This document shows positions 11,721 to 20,870 of a stretch of DNA of 64,000 nt, one piece after another. The notes under the pieces are model-generated. The model was not told where the DNA came from, did not search any database, and worked only from the letters and a program-made list of their open reading frames with translations. The stretch lies in contig WNNJ02002125.1 of assembly GCA_012934845.2 (NCBI GenBank), positions 116,352 to 180,351 of the forward strand, in the 5' to 3' direction. Source of the stretch: Pomphorhynchus laevis (taxonomy: Eukaryota; Acanthocephala; Palaeacanthocephala; Echinorhynchida; Pomphorhynchidae). The translations under genes and the position numbers were made by a program. Positions within the stretch are counted from its first letter, which is position 1; each line of letters opens with the position of its first letter.

Positions 11721-11873
11721 AGATAACCTTCCGATATGCTTCTTCCAGATTTGGTTTTACTATATATAGTTGTTGTAACGTGTGCAATGACGTTTTCCTG
11801 ATGATGACCGCAGTAGCGGTTGAAAATTTGTAAACAAAAATTATTTGACTCTTCTTGATTTTTCCACTATTTT
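11707..11873 (+). repeat. Penelope terminal repeat with hammerhead-like hairpin
   Basis: Plus-sense partner of 10646-10807. CTGATGA at 11798-11804 is followed by stem GACCGC/GCGGTT with loop AGTA (11806-11821) and GAAA (11822-11825). Relative to the other copy, a G-C pair in this stem is replaced by A-T and a C-G by T-G, so pairing is kept despite sequence change. Stem III is poor (GAAAATTTGT), so activity is doubtful. Confidence 0.6.
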
Positions 11874-11899
11874 TAAATGGAGTCTGCTTACACAATGAT

Positions 11900-12286
11900 A
11901 TTTTAAATATTTAGCAGTTTTGTGGTTGACTGAAAATATTACTATTTTATATTTCCAACGTTTCTATGACTAGAAATAAATTAAACTTTAAATTAAAAGT
12001 AAAAGGCCATGTTACTTTTGATATCACTTTTGATATGATGTCTCAATATTTGCAAAAAAACTTCATATTTGCAACTCTATTCAACTTTTTAAAAAAGTTA
12101 TTTTTTTGGACAAGTTTTTCAAAGGTAATTTATTTCAAAATGATTAAGGTCATTTTGAAAATAAATTATCTTGTTTATTATAAATTGTAATGGCCCATAA
12201 TTGGATTGCCGTTGTAAGTTTAGTCGCAAATTTACAAAAAAAATACATTTTTTCGCAAATTTACACGCATACAATCAGATTAGAAA
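11900..12286. other. AT-rich spacer
   Basis: Short frames only. A 40-bp region near 12065-12160 is A/T palindromic. No gene supported. Confidence 0.4.
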
Positions 12287-12288
12287 CA

Positions 12289-13110
12289 TAAAAATTAGAT
12301 TTTAGTTTTAGGTCTTTTAAATGTAAAAGAAAAAATTGTATAGTTTGTGATGTTATAAATAATAATTGTATTGCAAGTAATACGACAAAAAAATATTTTT
12401 CATTAAATATTAATAATAATTGTAACTGCAATACTCTAATACAATGTACATGTGGATTGCAATATATAGGAAAAATATATCAAATGTTAAAAACTAGGTT
12501 TAGGCAACACATATATAATATACAGCATAATAGTCAAACTATATTTCATAAACATATGAGATTTATAGGACATGATATTAAAAACTGTAAATTATTTATT
12601 TTAGAACATATTATCGAAGAAAACATATCAATATTAAATCAAAAACTATTAGAAAAATTAGATTTTTGGATTAAAACGCTTAATTCAATGAACACATTAG
12701 GATTGAATGACGTGGTACAAGGAATTGGCAGAAGTAGTATAATACATAATAAACAACTATATTATAATAATCCGGTTAAACGCAAACCAAGAAGTCATGG
12801 TGATAAAAGTAATATAAAAAATAGAGTTAAAAATATTAAAAAAGATATGTATATAAATGAACAATTAGAAATATTAAAACAACGTTTAAGTTATAATAAG
12901 CTAAAAGATCTTTATGAAAATATAAGAAGTTTTTCTAAAGAAATGATATGTTCAATAAATCAAAAATTAATTAACGACTATGATAGGCTAAGTTGTATAA
13001 TAGACATTTATCGTAAAACAAAATACTATAATCGGACAATAAATGTTAATAATAACAATAGAAAATATACATTAATCATAAACTTCATTAAAAAAGGTAT
13101 AGATACATAA
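12289..13110 (+). pseudogene. Naiad-like N-terminal GIY-YIG endonuclease and linker
   Basis: The open frame has cysteines in the pattern KCKRKNCIVCDV, then LIQCTCGLQYIGKIYQ and LKTRFRQHIYN, the YIG half and catalytic Arg helix of the GIY-YIG fold. Compared with the copy at 17.5 kb, 15 nt are missing in frame (about 12436), removing AGVVY, that is, the GIY half of the motif. The linker continues with NSMNTLGLNDVVQG and RKPRSHGDK. It stops at TAA 13108 through a one-base change; homologous residues continue in another frame. Confidence 0.75.
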
Positions 13111-13811
13111 ATATGGCCGGACTTTTGAAAAATTCTAAAAGTAAAGAAATAATAGGGTCAGATTTAAGTAAATATATTCCTAAAATAAGGTATAAACTCC
13201 TACCACCATTAGGACGAAACATTTGTAATTATAATAAAGAATTAAAATTAATATGTAACGATAACATTAGAAACATAATAGAAACATAATGCAATTGTGA
13301 AAGTCTTAGTTTTGATAAAATAAATGAACATATATGTACCCATAATCTAGAATTAATTGAAAATTGTGAATTAAGAAAGCTGCTATCAAAAGGGTATAAA
13401 TATAGATTAAATAACAACAACGACAAAAATAAAATTTACAGTTCGTTATATAATAACTTAAATGATTACTTTAGTAAGCTGATTAATAGTGAAATCTCGA
13501 ATATATCTAAGATAAAAATTTGGAAATATTATATATTTGATAAAATTAAAAATAAAATGAAAATAACAAACAATTATAAAAGGAAAGATAAAATTAATAA
13601 AGATATGTATAAAGAACTTACTAAATTAAAGGATAACTATATAATAACAACTATTGTTAAAGCTAGTAATAACTTTGTCTTCATATGCAAAAATCTTTAT
13701 TATGATATACTAATGAAAGAGGTTAATTCTAATGATTTAAATGTAAATCCAACTTATGAACGTTGTGAGTTGAGTTTAGAAACAATTATTCAAGTCACTG
13801 TTCTATAATGG

Positions 13812-14794
13812 ATAAAAAGGGTATAAAGGTTGAATTAGGTAATAAAACTAAACCTATATTATATTGGAATCCAAAATTAAAAAAACCCAATAAAACCTAG
13901 GTTCATATGTAGTGCGTTTAAATGTACATTAAAACCACTTTCTGTCTATATGAATAAAATACTTAAAGTAATTAAAGCACATTTTAAAAAATATTGCAAG
14001 GTAATCGAAATTAATACTGCTAAAAACACTATTTCAGTATTAATTCTACAACAGAATTTTTAGAACAGACAAAAGGAATAAATTTTCAAAATATAAATAC
14101 ATACGATTTTAGTACGCTTTATACAAATCTAGATTTAGTAGATATTAAAGAAGCGTTAGTAAAATTAATTAATCTTATATTCGGAAAAAGATATACATAT
14201 ATATGTTATAATAATTATAACGCCTATCTAACAAAAATTAAACCATCAAGTAAATATAAATATATAGATAAAATTCAATTAATAGAATCCTTAAATATTT
14301 TGATAAATCAAAATTATTTAAAAGTAGGGACATCTATATTTAGACAAGTAAAATGTGTTCTAATGAGTGGTAATCGTAGCCCAGTTATAGCTGACTTGTA
14401 TGTAAGCTTTATAGAATATGAATTTGTTCATAACTGTGTAAAAACTAAATCTAAACAATATAAATATATGAAATATATGTTTCGATACATTGATGATATA
14501 TGTGTATTTAATTCTAATAATTTTTATTCAATTAGTGAGCACATTTATCCAGAAAGCCTTATTCTTAACAAAACCAATATTAATGATAAAGAAGGTGTAT
14601 ATCTAGATATGAACATTAAATTAACATTAACTAAAACTACTATTAATTTATATCGTAAAGATGACATATTTAAATTTACAAGAAACATATTTTTGCATAA
14701 GCATTCATGCATACCATATAATATAAAATATAATACATTAAATAATGAAATTTTAAGAATTGCAACAATATGTAATGATATTGACTTTCTTTAA
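13812..14794 (+). pseudogene. Naiad-like reverse transcriptase
   Basis: RT pieces in order: ILYWNPKL (13858), CSAFKCTLKPLS (13910), TYDFSTLYTNLDLVDI (motif A, about 14100), GTSIFRQVKC and SPVIADLYVSFIEYEF (motif B region, 14330-14420), MFRYIDDICVF (motif C, 14476), and YLDMNIKL (14600). Frameshifts occur near 13890 and 14030. The last 164 codons are open until a CAA-to-TAA change at 14792-14794. RT of PLEs copies element RNA, probably by target-primed synthesis. This copy cannot make a full protein. Confidence 0.85.
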
Positions 14795-14935
14795 AATCAT
14801 TTAAATAATTTAACATATTTTAATCTAGGTTACTATAAAAATAACATCAAGCATAAAATAGGAAAATATATAAATCAACACAATAATATATAGCATAAAT
14901 TTAAACTCTAAAGTGGCACATTTTTATGGATGGAT

Positions 14936-15030
14936 AATAAATAATATACTTTGTATTAGAATAAGATACTATATAATCAAATTTCATCAGAGGAAATACG
15001 TCCTTACACACGTATTTGAATTAAATACGT
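14936..15030 (+). repeat. Naiad-like 3' UTR head, truncated
   Basis: Follows the RT tail. Contains TTTCATCAGAGGAA (outer stem strand) and the hairpin AAATACGT/ACGTATTT with loop CCTTACAC, then breaks off at about 15025. The hairpin stem differs from other copies (AAATACAT/ATGTATTT) by a compensatory pair. Confidence 0.7.
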
Positions 15031-15032
15031 GA

Positions 15033-15252
15033 TTAAATTCATAATTGTTTTTAGATTTTCTATAATTTAAATCAAGTTAAAATAAAAAATTGAAATTTAA
15101 AATAAACTTCATTTTTATGAATTGACTAATAAATAACAGACGTTGTATCAGAATAAGAATTAGAGGTCATCAGGAGGAACTGCTATGCTATCATGCTTCG
15201 GCTCCTAATTCCTCGATCCAACATAGAAGTGGAGCCAAATACGTGCTAATGG
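15033..15252 (-). repeat. Inverted copy of the Naiad-like 3' UTR
   Basis: Minus-sense copy holding the structured head (15252-15155) with P1 GGCTCC/GGAGCC instead of GGCCCC/GGGGCC, then the AT-rich tail to about 15033. It is inserted back-to-back with the plus copy and separates two RT C-terminal segments. Confidence 0.75.
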
Positions 15253-15254
15253 CA

Positions 15255-15746
15255 TATTTTAAACTAGGTTTCTATAAAAATAACATCAAGCATAAAATAG
15301 TAAAATATATAAATCAACACAATAATATAAAGAATAAATTTAAACTCTTAAGTAGCAAATTTTTATGGATGGATAATAAATAATATATTTTGCATTAGAA
15401 TAAGATACTATATAGTTATTTCAGAGGAAATACATCATTAGCATGTATTTGGCCCCGCTGCTATGTTGGGTAGAAGAGTTAGTGGCCGAAACCTGATAGC
15501 ATATCAGTTCCTCCTGATGACCTCCAATTCTTATTCTGATACAAGGTATGTTATTTGTTAGTCAATTCATAAAAATGACGTTTATTTTAAATTTCAATTT
15601 TTTATTTTTACTTGATTTAAATTATAGAAAATCTAAAAACAATTATGAATTTAATTATTTAATTATAAAATTTTGATTTAGCATTATTATGTTTTGTTTA
15701 GTTTATAATTATATTAAATACGTAGACTCAGTTAGCTGATTTGATT
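15255..15746 (+). repeat. Naiad-like RT C-terminus plus complete 3' UTR
   Basis: 15255-15383 encodes KNNIKHKIVKYINQHNNI and ends FLWMDNK-stop, as in the copy ending 46254. The 3' UTR follows: P0 strand, hairpin AAATACAT/ATGTATTT, pseudoknot (about 15448-15515), then the AT-rich tail ending at the signature near 15721-15746. Confidence 0.8.
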
Positions 15747-15965
15747 TGTTAACTTGTACACAAAAGATGTGATAAATTGTACTACATCAGTATCACTACC
15801 AATGGGAGAACCATGCATTTCTAATCCATCTTCAACTATAGCAATATTAGTTTCACAAAATTCTGCTTGAGTTGACAAAGTATCAATTTCACTCGCGTAC
15901 AGGTTACATTTTGCGAGATTTATGTAAAAATCTTATTTCTGAATGTTGTAAATGCACATAGGCTG
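15745..15965 (-). pseudogene. LINE RT fragment in tandem unit 1
   Basis: Same sequence as 16395-16622 but with TAA in place of TAT after IQK. It encodes FYINLAKCNLYASEI and LEMHGSPIGSDTDVVQF, matching the YGFHLNEQKC...LGSAIGD thumb region of the 1010-aa LINE ORF. Confidence 0.55.
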
Positions 15966-16394
15966 TATTTTAAAAAATACAACTTTTTTAAATAAATAAA
16001 TTTAAAATAAATTATACAGCCTTTACATAGACGTTTTACTAGCAAAAATGTCATCCCGTTGCATTCGGGGCTCAGCAGGTCACCGCTCGTGTAAGGGTTA
16101 TATTATATATATAATTATATCATCGATCATTCATACCAAGATCACCAACTCCAATTAGAGGTCCTGATGACCTCTAATCCTTATTCTGATACAACGTCTG
16201 TTATTTATAAGTCAATTTATAAAAATGACGTTTATTTTAAATTCAATTTTTTATTTTTTATTTATTTTTTTAAGTTGATTTAAATTATAGAAAATCTAAA
16301 AACAATTATTAATTTTATTATTTAATTATTAAATTTTGGTTTAGCATTATTATGTTTTGTTTAGTTTATAATTATATTAAATACGTAGACTCAG

Positions 16395-16622
16395 TCAGCT
16401 GATTTGATTTGTTAACTTGTACACAAAAGATGTGATAAATTGTACTACATCAGTATCACTACCAATGGGAGAACCATGCATTTCTAATCCATCTTCAACT
16501 ATAGCAATATTAGTTTCACAAAATTCTGCTTGAGTTGACAAAGTATCAATTTCACTCGCGTACAGGTTACATTTTGCGAGATTTATGTAAAAATCATATT
16601 TCTGAATGTTGTAAATGCACAT
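16395..16622 (-). pseudogene. LINE RT fragment in tandem unit 2
   Basis: 75-codon open frame with LAKCNLYASEIDTLSTQ and MHGSPIGSDTDVVQFI, the thumb region of restriction-like-endonuclease LINEs. It starts at the junction with the Naiad-like 3' end in both units, so the hybrid was formed before duplication. Confidence 0.55.
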
Positions 16623-17075
16623 AGGCTGTATTTAAAAAAATACAACTTTTTTTAAATAAATAAATTTAAAATAAATTATACAGCCTTTACATAGACGTTT
16701 TACTAGCAAAAATGTCATCCCGTTGCATTCGGGGCTCAACAGGTCACCGCTCGTGTAAGGGTTATATTATATATATAATTATATCATTGATCATTCATAC
16801 CAAGATCAACAACTCCATTTAGAGGTCCTGATGACCTCTAATCCTTATTCTGATACAACGTCTGTTATTTATAAGTCAATTTATAAAAATGACATTTATT
16901 TTAAATTCAATTTTTTATTTTTTATTTATTTTTTTAAGTTGATTTAAATTATAGAAAATCTAAAAACAATTATTAATTTTATTATTTAATTATTAAATTT
17001 GTGATTTAGCATTATTATTATGTTTTGTTTATTTTATAATTATATTAAATACGGAGACTCAGTTAGCTGATTTGA

Positions 17076-17170
17076 TTTGTTCTACTGACATGTTATTATT
17101 GACCTGTGGCTTTTATTTTCCCGGTAATATGACCTCTGTCAGAAATACTGAAACTATGTATTATTGGTTA
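17076..17170 (+). repeat. Sequence shared downstream of 3' UTR ends
   Basis: After GATTTGATTTGTT the bases CTACTGACATGTTATTATTG and GTCAGAAATACTGAAACTAT recur at 57931-58025, and the first part recurs inverted at 59625-59650. This may be the start of another unit of the same repeat family or a preferred junction. Confidence 0.55.
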
Positions 17171-17511
17171 CGACTTTACTATTATTTTTTCTTATTTTCA
17201 AACAAGTTTGATGAATTATTAATTCTTAAAAAAGGGAGAAGTTTGCATCACAAGGTGTTGACACTTTAAAATGTAAACTGCTTTACGTGATCACGTTTAA
17301 GAGACCAGGTAATGGCCAATAGCTTGGTCGCGTAGCGCGTGGAGTGAAGGTGGTGGATCTTTATAGATCTTGTTCCAGCCTGCAACCGCCATAAGCAGGG
17401 CAGCCCTTTGTCAGATGCTGCTGGATGGCCCGTTGTAAGTTTAGTCTGAGTCAACTAAACTAGGTGGCGACACCGAAAAAGCAACGTTAAAAATTATGAC
17501 TTAAAAGTTAC

Positions 17512-18110
17512 ATGTACTCAACCATATTGGAAAAATACGTAAGTACTAATGATTTCAATTATAGATCTTTTAAATGTAATAGAAACAATTGTATAGTTTG
17601 TGATGTTATAAATAATAATTGTATCGTAAATAATACGACAAACAAATGTTTTTCATTAAATATTAATAATAATTGTAACTGCAATACCGCAGGTGTAGTG
17701 TATCTTATACAATGTACATGTGGATTGCAATATATAGGAAAAACATATCAAATGTTAAAAACTAGGTTTAGGCAACACATATATAATATACAGCATAATA
17801 GTCAAACTATATTTTATAAACATATGAGATTAATAGGACTAGATATAGGATATTGTAAATTATTATTTTAGAGCATATTATTATGAAAAATAAAGCAATA
17901 TTAAATCAAAAGCAATTAGAAAAAGAAGATTTTTGGATTAAAACGTTTAATTCAATGTCCCCATTAGGATTGATTGACGTGTTACAAGGAACTTGCAGAA
18001 GTAGTATAGTAAATAATAAACAACTATATTATAATAATCCGGTTTATCGCAAGCCAATAAGTAATGGCGATAAAAAGAATAAGAAACATATTATAGCATG
18101 GAATTAAGAA
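17512..18110 (+). pseudogene. Naiad-like GIY-YIG endonuclease, best-preserved nuclease domain
   Basis: Frame 17512-17871 has the cysteine cluster FKCNRNNCIVCDV, a second pair NNCNCNT, then AGVVYLIQCTCGLQYIGKTY and LKTRFRQHIYNIQHNS. It keeps both halves of the GIY-YIG signature and the catalytic Arg. A frameshift at about 17868 moves reading to 17883-18107 (LEKEDFWIKTFNS, VLQGTCRSSIV). The copy ends near 18085; no linker or RT follows. Confidence 0.75.
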
Positions 18111-18340
18111 AAACGACAATTTCTATTATTCGGGAAAAAGTTCCAGTTTAATATTTCAATAGCTGCTGTTATCATCAGGAACTACTGTTTCTCAAAACGC
18201 AAATGTTTAATGTATAAAAGTTAATCATACAACATAAAAAACTTAAGAGAAAAAATACTTGTACAAGAAACTTTCACATTAAATGAATGATATAAACATA
18301 ATAATAAGGATTTTATTAAAAAACACAACCGATAACTAAA
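18111..18340. other. AT-rich spacer
   Basis: No supported feature between the nuclease fragment and the 3' end of the next LINE. Confidence 0.4.
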
Positions 18341-19580
18341 TAATCATAAATAGAAAAAAGACAAGGAACAAAAACAGTTAATCTATGCCGAAACCATACT
18401 TTATCTTCAAGTATTCCGTCAAACTTCACGACCTTACGTCCAGTTGGATCTGACCCTCCAGCCAATTCAACACGCCACCTTCCGCCTAAACTACCCGGTG
18501 TCTTTTACCCCCCCCCCGAAGAGTCCTATCGAGGCGAACTATTCGTGGTAAACGAGAGACGAGGAGCTTGAGAAACATTAGCCTTTGCTCTGAAGGACGT
18601 TCTATAGAGAAGAAGACTAATCCCGAGAGAGTTCAAGTACACCAAAGGCGCACATGGGTTTTCCTATTCAATGACCGATGCTGGGGCCGTTTCAGGGCCA
18701 ACCTAGCTCTCTTCAGGATACTTTTAAGTCTATCCTGGTCAGATTTCATCGGCCAGTTCACCGTAACGGTGAACCACAGGTATTTTACTCGTTTCGTGAA
18801 GACAAGGAGGGGTTGATTAGTCAAAATGAAGGAGAGTGCAGAGAGTACTAATCTCTTAAGTTTTTGCTTTGTTGCAGGGCGTTATTGAAGACAACCACCT
18901 GCGATTTGGCAGAGTTTAAAAAAAGATTAAACCGGGTTAACTGGTGTTTTAAACTTAAAAAGAATCGGCTGAAGTCCGAGACTACGTCTTTGCATATGCG
19001 TCCAGATAGCAGAGATGTGGTATCATCAGCGTATACCACTAGACATTGTTCGCGTTTAAATATTTTCAAGAGTTCAACGGAGGCAGCAAGAAACAAGATA
19101 GGAGAAATAGGGGATCATTGTGGCACACATGTAATAGGGTAGAAATGACGCGCAACAGGGTCGTCTTCAAAATAGAATCGATTGGTGTACAACAGTATGT
19201 CCACCCTGTTAACAATTCTCGCAGGCAACCCAAGGGACTTGAGATAAGAGATAACAAAGTGAATGGAGATGCAGTCAAATGGAGCAGAAAAGTCAAGAAA
19301 AAAAGCCACAGCAAGTTGATGACTATTCTCCTGACAGAACTGATGCACTTCACCTACAGCTGAATGGACCGAGCGACCTTTGCCGAACGCATGTAAATCT
19401 GGTGGGATTAAATTTCGCCTACTCTAATGACCGCAAATTTTACGTGATTGCATTCTCGTAAATTGACACGAGGAAATTTTACATTGAAATGAGCCGCAGA
19501 TATTTAGGACAAGAGACCGGATTTTTCTTAGGGATAAAAACTCTTCTACTAATGTTGATGTCGGCGACATCGGATGGGGC
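18341..19580 (-). pseudogene. Jockey-like LINE RT relic, second copy
   Basis: Homologous to 1020-1960. Minus-sense pieces: VFIPKKNPVSCPKYLRLISM (about 19560-19500), DFSAPFDCISIHFVISYL (motif A, about 19290), SPILFLAASVELL followed by LVVYADDTTSLLSG (motif C intact, about 19050), LNSAKSQVVVF (18920), and VKYLWFTVTVNW (18790). At least four frameshifts. The endonuclease and ORF1 are absent, a typical 5' truncation. Confidence 0.75.
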
Positions 19581-19610
19581 CTCTAGAAGCATTGTGACAG
19601 TCACTTCTCT

Positions 19611-19638
19611 ATTGGGAACGGTAAAACCCGTTCCCAAT
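19611..19638. other. Perfect 11-bp hairpin
   Basis: ATTGGGAACGG and CCGTTCCCAAT separated by TAAAAC. It sits just before a 136-bp tandem repeat. Function unknown. Confidence 0.5.
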
Positions 19639-19640
19639 AT

Positions 19641-19876
19641 CCTTTGATGATCCAACATCGCTACTGTAAAGAAACAGGTATCAGTTACTCTCTTCCTCGT
19701 ATTCGTTCATTGTTTAATATGCCGTTAAAGCCATCGGAGTAATTTTGTTTGCTTGGCTATCAAACGGTTTAGATAACCTTTGATGATCCACCATAGCTAT
19801 GGTTAGGAAACAGGCCTATGTGACTCTTTTTCGTCTTTTCGTTCATTGTGCGATCCGTCGTTAGAGTCATTGGAGG
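19641..19876 (+). repeat. 136-bp imperfect tandem repeat, about 1.7 copies
   Basis: CCTTTGATGATCCA starts at 19641 and 19777. Both copies continue through GAAACAGG and TTCGTTCATTGT to a C/TCATYGGAG word. Divergence is about 25-30%. Confidence 0.6.
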
Positions 19877-20036
19877 AATCTGAGATAGTTTATGAAAGAA
19901 ATATCCCCACAGCTGATGCATTTTGGCAAATTATTATGCCATTGATCGGATAATGTCGAACATACGTTGCCTGGGCGGCTCCAGGAAGATGCTAATTGGC
20001 AATAGGTGACAGTTTAATACTTAATCGACTACTATT

Positions 20037-20399
20037 AATAAATACTACTACTAAAACTACTATTAATTTATATCGTAAAGATGATATATTTAAATTAACA
20101 AGAAACATATTTTTGCATGAACATTCATGCATACCATATAATATAAAATATAATACATTAAATAATGAAATTTTAAGAATTGCAACAATATGTAATGATA
20201 TTGGCTTTCTTCAAAATCATTTAAATAATTTAATAGATACATATTTTAAACTAGGTTACTATAAAAATAACATCAAGCAGAAAATAGTAAAATATATAAA
20301 TCAACACAATAATATAAAGAATAAATTTAAACTCTTAAGTGGCAAATTTTAATAGATGGATAATAAATAATATACTTTGTATTAGAATAAGATACTGGA
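20037..20399 (+). pseudogene. Naiad-like RT C-terminal fragment
   Basis: Starts abruptly within TKTTINLYRKDDIF and runs to KFKLLSGKF-stop (20352). The 3' flank beyond 20395 (ATTACGAAATTAGCATAGCA) is not the usual 3' UTR and matches the inverted copy at 27230-27300. Confidence 0.75.
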
Positions 20400-20870
20400 T
20401 AATTACGAAATTAGCATAGCAATTTTAAGAAATAATGATATCCCATTACGCAATTTGATTCTTATTTATCAGTATATATTTATACAACAAACATTTTTGT
20501 TTTTATCCAAACAAACATATGACTTTTTTTAAATTTCCATTTTTTATTTTAACTTGATTTAAATTATTAAATTATTATTAATTTATACAATGAATATAGA
20601 TTGAAAAATATGTTTATTATAGTAAAAGATTTTCCAATCTGTGTTTGAACATTAGTAACCATTGTAATTTAGGATATAATAACGATTACATCTTTAATGA
20701 TTTTTCAATAATAATCACTTGTATATATCTGATTATTTATTAAAGAATCAGATAATAATATCTATCTGATTATTTATTAATCCTATTTTGTTTAAAATTT
20801 GTTTTGTAGTTGTAAAATTACGATTATGTTTGGTTTCTTTCAGATACTGGCATTAAAATGAATCCTATAC
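20400..20870. repeat. Upstream arm of an inverted duplication (partner 26935-27290)
   Basis: About 450 bp, including the sequence just upstream of the lectin start codon, recur in reverse orientation inside lectin intron 5. Shared words include ATCAGATAATAATATCTATC and the acceptor-like TTTCTTTCAGATAC followed by AAAATGAATCC. A shorter third relative is at 26285-26420 (minus sense). Confidence 0.75.

Larger units (their letters stand above)
12287..14935 (+). mobile_element. Near full-length Naiad-like (permuted) Penelope-like element
   Basis: On one strand the order is: cysteine motif and GIY-YIG nuclease (12289-13110); a linker with its own Cys cluster (13111-13556) and lysine-rich region (13557-13808); RT (13812-14794); and a C-terminal tail to about 14935. 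N-terminal placement of the nuclease is the permuted arrangement described for Chlamys/Naiad PLEs, opposite to Penelope. Frameshifts near 13108, 13890 and 14030 and nonsense codons (13288, 14793) make it inactive. The 3' UTR is disrupted by an inverted partial copy. Parts of at least eight further copies occur in the window. Confidence 0.8.
15721..17075 (+). repeat. Tandem array of about 665-bp units
   Basis: Two nearly identical units (15721-16383, 16384-17051) plus a third terminal signature (17052). Each unit starts with the end of the Naiad-like 3' UTR (CGTAGACTCAGT), then a minus-strand RT fragment, a block with GGCTGTATTT...ATACAGCC inverted words, a GC-rich patch (TTGCATTCGGGGCTCA), and a 3' UTR beginning at the palindrome TTAGAGGT-CCTGATG-ACCTCTAA. 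The near identity suggests recent unequal exchange or rolling amplification. Confidence 0.8.

Noticed and set aside
12289-14795. Selenocysteine (in-frame TGA with SECIS) in the Naiad-like element, known from some Naiads.
   Set aside because: The breaks seen are TAA/TAG or frameshifts; no in-frame TGA recurs among copies, and no SECIS quartet was found in the 3' UTR.
17266-17454. Minus-strand 62-codon frame.
   Set aside because: No motif, no homologous copy, mixed composition; probably chance in a GC-richer patch.
19641-19876. Hammerhead motif in the 136-bp tandem repeat (TGATGATCC ... GAAACAGG).
   Set aside because: The C of CTGATGA is absent and one of the two copies has no stem II.
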